Under the pieces are notes generated by a model, which saw only the letters and a program-made list of their open reading frames with translations, was not told the origin of the DNA and did no database searches. Below are positions 13,363 through 19,281 of a stretch of DNA of 19,281 bases, in pieces. The DNA is from an uncultured Clostridia bacterium (GTDB lineage: Bacteria; Bacillota; Clostridia; TANB77; CAG-508). The stretch's first letter is position 1. Each line of letters starts with the position of its first letter. A program made the position numbers and the translations under genes. The stretch spans positions 1 through 19,281 of the forward strand of contig CANPZT010000016.1 in assembly GCA_947589135.1 (NCBI GenBank). The letters are read 5' to 3'.

Positions 13363-14283
13363 ATGATAGAAGAAATAGAGTACTATTTAAATGAAATATT
13401 ATACAAACAATTAGAAGAATTTAAAATAAAAGAAAAGTACATAAATGAGATTATAGAAAGCGTAAGAATAAGGATATATTCAATAATTAAAAATTGGAAT
13501 GATGTAAAATATAGAAAAGCACTTTTACTTGTAGGCGAAGAAGAGGGAATGTTTTATGAACCGAATGCAAGTAAAGATATAAAGTGCTTTGTTGTTGTAT
13601 CAATAAGAAATAGTAAAATAGAGACAATCGGAAGCCAAAACTATGCAACAATGGGAATGGAAAAGCATATAGAAGATTTTGAAATGAAAGAAATTACGAA
13701 AACTGCAATTAAATACTTTAAAGGACAAAAATTTGAAGATTTAAATAATAAGTTAAGAAATCAGCATATAGAAGACTTTTATAAAAAAATAACAGACAGA
13801 TATCCAATTGCATGGAATGCAATGTTAAAATTATCGAATATGAAGTCAAAAGAATTGACATTTGATAAAATAGAAGATATAGTAAATTTAGATATTATAG
13901 AAAATGGTAAAAAATCAAAAAGTAGTATAATAAATGAGAAAGCAATAGTAGAAGACGGAATAAGTGAAACTTATAATAATGATTTAATGCAAATATTAAA
14001 CTTAATTGAACAAAATAAATTAGATTTATTTTTTACAGATAGTTTTAAGTTATTGACAAGAAATTTTGAAAAATTGTTAAAAACAATAGAATTTGTTTTA
14101 CAAAGAGATAAAATTTTTGTAACTTGCAATTTTATGCTTACAAATGGTTATGTAGCTAAGAGAACAGAGCTTTTAAAAGCAACACATACAGGATTAGATA
14201 TTAAAAATAAAGTAAAAATTGTAAAAGGATTACCAAAGACATATGCAAATGTACTTAGAGCAATTGACCAAGGGGACGAGTAA
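13363..14283 (+). CDS. protein of unknown function (306 aa)
   Basis: I do not recognise this protein. It is soluble, has no signal peptide or membrane segment, and is mostly charged alpha-helix by composition. The N-terminal ~45 residues look like a helical bundle (IEEIEYYLNEILYKQLEEF). A likely beta-rich core follows, with KALLLVGEEEGMFYEPNAS and KCFVVVSIRNSKIETIG. The C-terminal half has DLFFTDSFKLLTRNFEKLL and a strand-like KIFVTCNFMLTNGYVAKR. The frame is open from 13285, but the ATG at 13363 has AAGGA (13350-13354) 8 nt upstream and follows the micro-ORF stop by one base, so translation is probably coupled. No catalytic motif is evident. Confidence 0.7.
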   Translation: MIEEIEYYLNEILYKQLEEFKIKEKYINEIIESVRIRIYSIIKNWNDVKYRKALLLVGEEEGMFYEPNASKDIKCFVVVSIRNSKIETIGSQNYATMGMEKHIEDFEMKEITKTAIKYFKGQKFEDLNNKLRNQHIEDFYKKITDRYPIAWNAMLKLSNMKSKELTFDKIEDIVNLDIIENGKKSKSSIINEKAIVEDGISETYNNDLMQILNLIEQNKLDLFFTDSFKLLTRNFEKLLKTIEFVLQRDKIFVTCNFMLTNGYVAKRTELLKATHTGLDIKNKVKIVKGLPKTYANVLRAIDQGDE

Positions 14284-14320
14284 CCTAGGTCACATTTAAT
14301 GAATTATAAATAATAAAAAT

Positions 14321-14348
14321 TGACCAAGAGGCACTTGTTTTTTGGTCA
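14321..14348 (+). repeat. hairpin before the GltD-like gene
   Basis: TGACCAA (14321-14327) pairs with TTGGTCA (14342-14348). No T-run follows. It sits 20 bp before the gene start and could be a leader structure; ATTGACCAAG also occurs at 14263-14272. Confidence 0.4.
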
Positions 14349-14368
14349 TGATTAAGAAGGTAACAAAG

Positions 14369-15676
14369 ATGGAAAAAATAAATGAAAAAGCGAATTATTG
14401 TCTAAATTGTAAAATAAAACCTTGCTCTTTAAAGGGGTGTCCATTAGGAAACCAAATACCAAATTTTATAGCACAAATTAAGGAAGAAAATTATGAAGAG
14501 GCATATAGAATATTATCTGAAACTACTGTATTACCTGGGATTTGTGGTAGAATATGTCCTCATAAAAAACAATGTCAGGGTTCATGTATAAGAGGAATAA
14601 AAGGTGAACCTGTTTCAATTGGAGATTTAGAGGCTTTTGTTTTTGATAAAGTGATAGATAGTAATTATAGCTTAGAAAAATGTTGGAAAAAGGACATTAA
14701 AAAGAATAAAGAAAATAGGACAAGCAATATTAATAAAAAAGTTGCTATTATAGGTGGAGGTCCAGCAGGTCTAACTTGTAGTGCATTTCTTGCAAAGGAA
14801 GGAATACAAGTTACTATTTACGAAAAATATGATTATTTGGGAGGATTATTAATTCATGGAATACCTGAATTTAGGCTTCCAAAAGATATAGTAAAAAAGA
14901 CAGTCCAAAATATTCTAGATTTGGGAGTACAAGTAAAATATAATCAAGAATTGGGAAAAAATATATCATTAGAAGACTTAGAAGAACAATATGATGCAAT
15001 ATTTTTAAGTATAGGTGCAAATGTATCTTCTAAAATGGGTATTGATGGTGAAGATTTAGATGGAGTATATGGAGGAAATGAACTTTTAGAATATAAGTTA
15101 CATCCTAATTATAAAGGCAAAAAGGTAGCAGTTGTTGGTGGTGGAAATGTTGCAATGGATTGTGCAAGAACTATAAAAAGATTAGGAGCAGAAGATGTAA
15201 AAGTAATTTATAGAAGAGCAAGAGAACAAATGCCAGCAGAGGATAAAGAAGTAGAAGATGCGATGAAAGAAGGAATAGAGTTCTTATTTCAAAATAATAT
15301 TACAAAGATAATTGGAACAAATAAAGTAGAGAAAATAGAATTAATAAAAACAGAGTTAGTACAAAAAGAGGGAGAAACAAGATTAGTACCAGTTAATGTA
15401 GAAGGTAGCAATTATATTATAGATATGGATTATGTAGTAATGGCTTTAGGTTCTATACCTAGCCCAATAGCTTCAAAATTAAAACTAAAATTAAATAAGT
15501 GGGGAAATATTGAAATAAATGAAAATTATCAAACATCTAATCCAAAAATTTATGCAGGTGGAGATATAGCGGGAATAAAAAGTACAGTAGCGTGGGCCTC
15601 AAATTCTGGAAGAGAGGCAGCAAAAAATATCAAAAATTATTTGAATGATAAATATGAAGCAAATTTGGTTAACTAA
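14369..15676 (+). CDS. GltD-type NADPH-dependent Fe-S flavin oxidoreductase
   Basis: About 435 residues. The N-terminal iron-sulfur domain has two cysteine sets: C11, C14, C19, C24 (CLNCKIKPCSLKGCP) and C59, C63, C69, C73 (CGRICPHKKQCQGSC). An FAD-binding Rossmann fold follows at GGGPAGL (129-135), then an NADPH-binding fold at VAVVGGGNVAMDCA (about 250-263). A C-terminal AGGDIAG closes the FAD site. This is the architecture of the glutamate synthase small subunit and relatives: homotetrameric GltA, sulfide dehydrogenase and NfnB. No gltB or nfnA neighbour is visible, so it may act alone or with a ferredoxin reductase partner elsewhere. The frame is open from 14342, but ATG 14369 has AAGAAGG (14354-14360) 8 nt before it and begins the conserved domain. 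Confidence 0.88.
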   Translation: MEKINEKANYCLNCKIKPCSLKGCPLGNQIPNFIAQIKEENYEEAYRILSETTVLPGICGRICPHKKQCQGSCIRGIKGEPVSIGDLEAFVFDKVIDSNYSLEKCWKKDIKKNKENRTSNINKKVAIIGGGPAGLTCSAFLAKEGIQVTIYEKYDYLGGLLIHGIPEFRLPKDIVKKTVQNILDLGVQVKYNQELGKNISLEDLEEQYDAIFLSIGANVSSKMGIDGEDLDGVYGGNELLEYKLHPNYKGKKVAVVGGGNVAMDCARTIKRLGAEDVKVIYRRAREQMPAEDKEVEDAMKEGIEFLFQNNITKIIGTNKVEKIELIKTELVQKEGETRLVPVNVEGSNYIIDMDYVVMALGSIPSPIASKLKLKLNKWGNIEINENYQTSNPKIYAGGDIAGIKSTVAWASNSGREAAKNIKNYLNDKYEANLVN

Positions 15677-15707
15677 AAATATAATTTATAAACTTTAACA
15701 AACATAT

Positions 15708-15744
15708 AAAAAATACGGAAAATATTTTAATTTCCGTATTTTTT
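15708..15744. terminator. bidirectional terminator
   Basis: AAAAAATACGGAAA (15708-15721) pairs with TTTCCGTATTTTTT (15731-15744), 9-nt loop. It serves the + strand GltD-like gene and the - strand gene, whose stop codon begins at 15745 on that strand and overlaps the stem. Confidence 0.85.
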
Positions 15745-16849
15745 ATCCATTTTTATATATTTCATCTTTTGCAGGCTCTCCTAAAATTAATTTTTTAATA
15801 GCTCTAAAGAATGCAAGTATTTTATTTTCCTTTCTAGACATTATTTTTAAAGATGTTTCATAAATTCCATTTTCAAATGCATTATATTTTTCCTCTAATG
15901 CCTCCATTTTACTAACGTAATAGTTATTAAAGAAATTATAACCTTCTGCAATACCTAAGTAATCTTTAAAAGAATATAATTTCTTACGATATTCTTCCAA
16001 TTCTTCTAAATTTTTTATACTATTAAAAGCATTATCAAAATAGCTAGATATAATTAAGTTCTGAGTTCTCATAAAAGTTAATAGGATTTCATTTTTAAGC
16101 TCATCAATTTTTTTAAGCATACCATCAACACGTTTATTTCTATCATCAGTTTCGGCAATTTTATTATTAAGCTTTATAATGTCTTCTTCTGCATACAAAA
16201 TATTGTCAATTGCATTTTGTATAGCCATAAAGCTTTTGGGTGTAATAGTTTGTGCTAATTTGTTTTTAAAATTATCATTACTTCTTAATGTACTTTCAAA
16301 CAATAAGTCTTCTCCTACAAGATATGCTAGTTGGTTTACTAAACAACATTCTAAGGGATAATATGATGGGCTGATTGTTTCAAAATTAATTCCAAAATAT
16401 TTAACGTATTCCTTAGGAATGCCATTTATTTTTGAAGAGATAAGTTGAACAGCAGCTTCATTTAACCCTAAGCCATATGTCCTAAACTCTGTGTAATCAC
16501 AAAGTCCCATTCTAATTAAATAATTACGATTATCTTTTACTTCTTGAATATAATGTATACATTCGTGAATTGCAAATTCTTCTAAATCTTCATCTTGGAT
16601 ATGTTCATTAAAGTAAATTGAAGTGTTTTTATAAAAATAATTTGCTTCAGCCATTCCTTCAGGCATTTTGGCTTTATACATATTTAATCTAGATAATTTT
16701 ATAAAAAGTTCATTTTGGTTAAAACCATATTCAGGGAATGTATCACATATTTTTTTAGCTATATTTGTAGCAAGTGAATTTACTTTTAATGTATCTAATT
16801 GTTCAGTTACTTCTATTCCATCTTTTTTTAAATCTGATTCTATGCTCAT
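15743..16849 (-). CDS. HExxH protein, putative gluzincin-like metallopeptidase
   Basis: A 368-residue soluble protein with a zinc-binding motif HECIH (H95, E96, H99) and, 32 residues after H99, GLGLNEAAVQLI. There E131 could be the third zinc ligand in the gluzincin manner. I do not recognise the family. There is no signal peptide, so it would act in the cytoplasm or be exported by another route. Residues about 235-275 are charged and likely coiled coil (DIIKLNNKIAETDDRNKRVD), and the C-terminus ends in a basic segment KKLILGEPAKDE. The frame is open to 16915, but I place the start at 16849, where AAGGAG precedes the ATG by 8 nt. It is the only main gene on the - strand and converges on the GltD-like gene. 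Confidence 0.7.
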   Translation of the reverse strand: MSIESDLKKDGIEVTEQLDTLKVNSLATNIAKKICDTFPEYGFNQNELFIKLSRLNMYKAKMPEGMAEANYFYKNTSIYFNEHIQDEDLEEFAIHECIHYIQEVKDNRNYLIRMGLCDYTEFRTYGLGLNEAAVQLISSKINGIPKEYVKYFGINFETISPSYYPLECCLVNQLAYLVGEDLLFESTLRSNDNFKNKLAQTITPKSFMAIQNAIDNILYAEEDIIKLNNKIAETDDRNKRVDGMLKKIDELKNEILLTFMRTQNLIISSYFDNAFNSIKNLEELEEYRKKLYSFKDYLGIAEGYNFFNNYYVSKMEALEEKYNAFENGIYETSLKIMSRKENKILAFFRAIKKLILGEPAKDEIYKNG

Positions 16850-16877
16850 TTTAATTCTCCTTATAATAATTATTAAT

Positions 16878-16883
16878 ATTATA
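16878..16883 (-). promoter_or_regulatory. possible -10 element of the HExxH gene
   Basis: TATAAT on the - strand 29 bp before the start codon. No good -35 at 16-18 bp; the nearest TTGAAA is about 21 bp away. Confidence 0.35.
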
Positions 16884-17050
16884 CTATAAAAAGTAAAGGT
16901 ATATATTTCAAGCATATTAAATATTAATTACAGTTTAATTACAAATATAAAATTATAGTTGATTATTTAAAAATAATATATGTTACTTTCTCCTAGATAA
17001 TAATATTTTAATGTGAATTAAAAACAATTTTGATGATTATTTTATAGAAC

Positions 17051-17079
17051 TTGAACTAAAAATAGAAAAGTGATAGAAT
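17051..17079 (+). promoter_or_regulatory. topB: sigma-A promoter of topB
   Basis: TTGAAC (17051-17056), 17-bp spacer, TAGAAT (17074-17079) with TG at 17071-17072 (extended -10). The rest of the 16884-17050 gap holds nothing I can identify. Confidence 0.7.
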
Positions 17080-17134
17080 TCAAAACAAAGTAATAAGGTG
17101 ATCAAATTAAAAACTAAAAAGGAATGAGATATAA

Positions 17135-19135
17135 ATGGGCAAAAAATTAATAATAACAGAAAAACCATCAGTAGCAATGGAATTTGCCAAAGCTTTAAAA
17201 ATAACAACAAATAGAAAAAATGGATATTTAGAGTCAGACCAGTGGATTATAACATGGTGTGTAGGACATTTAGTAACAATGAGCTATCCAGATAAGTATG
17301 ATGAAAAGTTAAAATTTTGGAGATTAGATACATTACCATTTATTCCTGAAGAATGGAAATATGAAATTATTCCAAATGTTCAAAATCAATTTAATATTGT
17401 GCAAAGCTTAATGCAAAGGGAAGATATTGAAGAAATTTATAATGCAGGAGATTCAGGACGAGAAGGAGAGTATATACAAAGACTAGTATTTATGATGGCA
17501 AAGCCAAATCCAAATGCAAAAATGAAAAGAGTTTGGATTGATTCTCAAACAGAAGAAGAGATTGTAAGAGGAATTAAAGAAGCAAAAGATTTATCAGAAT
17601 ATGACAGTTTATCTGATAGTGCGTATTTAAGAGCAAAAGAAGACTATTTGATAGGAATTAATTTTTCCAGATTATTATCAATTATTTATGGAAAAAATTT
17701 AGCAAATAAGATTAATGAGGAAAGAGCTTCTATTTCAGTAGGTCGAGTTATGACATGTGTTTTAGGAATGATTGTATCTAGGGAAAGAGAAATACGAAAT
17801 TTTGTGAAGACAAAATATTATAAAATTTTAGGAGATTTTGGGGACGAAATGTCATCATTTAAGGCAGAATGGAAAGTAAATGAAAAATCAAAATGGTTTG
17901 AATCTCCTAAATTATACAATGAAACAGGATTTAAAAAGGAAGAAGATGCCAAAGAATTAATTGGTTGTTTAGCAGGAAAAAAAGCTACAATTACAGAACT
18001 TAAAAAATCAAAACAAAAAGAAAATGCACCTTTATTATTCAACTTAGCAGAAATTCAAAATCAATGTACAAAACAATTTAAAATAAAACCAGACGAAACA
18101 TTAGAAATAATTCAAAACTTATATGAAAAAAAATTAGTTACTTATCCTAGAACAGATGCAAGAGTACTTTCAACAGCAGTAGCAAAAGAAATAAAAAAGA
18201 ATTTGAATGGATTAGCAAAAGGATATAAAGATGAAGAAATACAAGGTTATATTAAAAAAATGATAGATGAAAGCTACTCTACTAATTTGATAAAAACAAA
18301 ATATGTTAATGATAGCAAAATTACAGACCACTATGCAATTATTCCAACAGGTCAAGGATATGAAAATTATAATGCATTACCAGAGCTTCAAAAGCAAGTA
18401 TATAAACTAATTGTAAAAAGATTTTTAGCAATTTTTTATCCACCAGCAGAATATCAAAAAATACAAGTTACAATAGAAGTTGAACATGGAAATGAACAAG
18501 ATAAAAAGGTAGAAACATTTTCTACAAGTGGAAAAGTTTGTCTAGAACAAGGATTTTTAGAGATATTAAAACCAGTAACTCAAAAATTAAATAACAAAAA
18601 ATCCACAGATAGTGATAAAGATGTGGAAAATGAAGAGGAAAATAAAGAAAAAGAAGAAAAACAAAATGATTTAGAAATATTGAAGAAACTAAAAAAGGGA
18701 CAAGAAATTATAATTCATAATTTTGAGCTAAAAGAAGCGGAAACATCTCCTCCTACTAGATATAATTCAGGTTCTATTATTCTTGCTATGGAAAACGCAG
18801 GAAAATTAATTGAAGAAGAAGAATTAAGAGAACAAATAAAAGGTGCTGGAATAGGTACAAGTGCTACAAGAGCTGAAATTATAAAAAAATTAGAAAAAAT
18901 AAAATACATACAAATTAATACAAAAACGCAAATTATTACATCTACAAATAAAGGTGAAATCATTTATGATATTGTTTATCAATCAATGCCAGATATATTA
19001 AATCCAAAATTAACAGCTAGTTGGGAAAAGGGACTAGATATGGTTGCCAAAAAGGAGATTGAGCCCAAAGTGTTTATGGACAAATTAGAAAAGTATATTC
19101 ATTCTAAATTTGATAGATTAGTAGTGAAGATGTGA
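17135..19135 (+). CDS. topB: DNA topoisomerase III (type IA)
   Basis: Type IA topoisomerase that relaxes negative supercoils and decatenates DNA through a single-strand break. 666 residues, slightly shorter than the usual ~700-730. The N-terminal TOPRIM domain has KLIITEKPSVA and the acidic motif DSGREGEYIQR (D106). The active-site tyrosine is Y337 in LVTYPRTDARVLS. IKGAGIGTSATRAEIIKKLE near residue 570 is the conserved central-domain motif. A charged, low-complexity insertion rich in D, E and K lies near residues 488-510. The C-terminus ends soon after the catalytic core without zinc-finger cysteines, as is usual for TopB. AAGGA lies upstream of the ATG. It stands alone with its own promoter and terminator. 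Confidence 0.96.
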   Translation: MGKKLIITEKPSVAMEFAKALKITTNRKNGYLESDQWIITWCVGHLVTMSYPDKYDEKLKFWRLDTLPFIPEEWKYEIIPNVQNQFNIVQSLMQREDIEEIYNAGDSGREGEYIQRLVFMMAKPNPNAKMKRVWIDSQTEEEIVRGIKEAKDLSEYDSLSDSAYLRAKEDYLIGINFSRLLSIIYGKNLANKINEERASISVGRVMTCVLGMIVSREREIRNFVKTKYYKILGDFGDEMSSFKAEWKVNEKSKWFESPKLYNETGFKKEEDAKELIGCLAGKKATITELKKSKQKENAPLLFNLAEIQNQCTKQFKIKPDETLEIIQNLYEKKLVTYPRTDARVLSTAVAKEIKKNLNGLAKGYKDEEIQGYIKKMIDESYSTNLIKTKYVNDSKITDHYAIIPTGQGYENYNALPELQKQVYKLIVKRFLAIFYPPAEYQKIQVTIEVEHGNEQDKKVETFSTSGKVCLEQGFLEILKPVTQKLNNKKSTDSDKDVENEEENKEKEEKQNDLEILKKLKKGQEIIIHNFELKEAETSPPTRYNSGSIILAMENAGKLIEEEELREQIKGAGIGTSATRAEIIKKLEKIKYIQINTKTQIITSTNKGEIIYDIVYQSMPDILNPKLTASWEKGLDMVAKKEIEPKVFMDKLEKYIHSKFDRLVVKM

Positions 19136-19170
19136 AATAGTTCAAGATAGAATAGTATATAAAATATATG

Positions 19171-19214
19171 AAAAAAGGGTCAAAGTGTAAAAAAATACAC
19201 TTTGACCCTTTTTT
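19171..19214 (+). terminator. strong terminator of topB
   Basis: GGGTCAAAGTGTA (19177-19189) pairs perfectly with TACACTTTGACCC (19196-19208), 6-nt loop, followed by TTTTTT. The preceding AAAAAA extends the stem to 19 bp and makes it usable in both directions. Confidence 0.95.
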
Positions 19215-19215
19215 G

Positions 19216-19281
19216 GTACGACAGGCATGTCGTTTAGCTAATCGGTGAAAGTCCGAAGTGGAGGTACATATCGCCAACCAC
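19216..19281 (+). mobile_element. 5' end of a group IIC-like intron (runs off the window)
   Basis: Immediately behind the terminator T-run the sequence turns into GTACGACAGGCATGTCG, a near-match to the GUGYG intron start plus a short hairpin (CGACA-GGCA-TGTCG). Then comes CGGTGAAAGTCCG (19242-19254), another hairpin. The same two elements in the same order open the well-studied Oceanobacillus iheyensis group IIC intron, as I recall it. Group IIC introns are known to insert just downstream of intrinsic terminators, which is exactly this position. GC content and codon-free structure differ from the AT-rich flank. Only the first 66 nt of domain I are visible; the maturase gene and domain V/VI would lie beyond the window. 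Confidence 0.75.

Noticed and set aside
16179..16889. + strand frames of 60 and 73 codons within 15743-16849
   Set aside because: They oppose the HExxH gene, which has a better ribosome binding site and protein-like composition.
1..19281. CRISPR arrays, tRNA or rRNA genes
   Set aside because: No regularly spaced repeats and no tRNA- or rRNA-like conserved segments were seen.

Overview
The window is visibly AT-rich DNA, with AGGAGG-type ribosome binding sites, TTGACA/TATAAT-type promoters and a gene set that points to a low-GC Firmicute, most likely an uncultured gut Clostridium-like (Clostridia) chromosome. Indicators are AddB, a YitT/DUF2179 protein, a glycine/isoleucine-type prepilin-like Big_2 protein of the kind common in such genomes, and Firmicute-style type I toxin-antitoxin loci. 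The organism assignment is inference.

Layout. Positions 1-503 hold the 3' end of a YitT-family membrane protein. Positions 690-2286 hold a prepilin-like, two-Ig-domain surface protein split by a one-base frameshift near 894. An 8-oxoguanine DNA glycosylase follows (2457-3323). Positions 3421-3742 carry a compact convergent locus that looks like a par/Fst-type toxin-antitoxin system: a 29-codon hydrophobic peptide mRNA on the + strand and a small RNA on the - strand. An IS30-family element (about 3778-5417) lies directly beside it. addB follows (5603-8974) without addA immediately after it. A second convergent type I toxin-antitoxin candidate of a different design lies at 9017-9361.

Positions 9482-15676 are a run of same-strand genes: MFS transporter, PgeF/YfiH-type protein, S66 LD-carboxypeptidase, family-4 uracil-DNA glycosylase, a micro-ORF coupled to an unknown protein, and a GltD-type Fe-S flavin oxidoreductase. 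A bidirectional terminator separates this run from a - strand HExxH protein (15743-16849). topB (17135-19135) has its own promoter and a strong terminator. The first bases of what looks like a group IIC intron sit immediately behind that terminator and run off the window.

Functions: several genes serve DNA repair or topology (8-oxoG glycosylase, AddB, UDG, TopB) and two act on peptidoglycan (PgeF, LD-carboxypeptidase). They are ordinary chromosomal genes. The unusual content lies in the gaps: two small-RNA/peptide loci with striking RNA complementarity, the IS30 element with an apparent 13-bp target duplication and a second inner inverted repeat, and the intron. The best candidate for an undescribed system is the locus at 3421-3742. 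There the toxin start region is duplicated downstream and read antisense as an sRNA, and the terminator loops of the two RNAs are complementary to each other.
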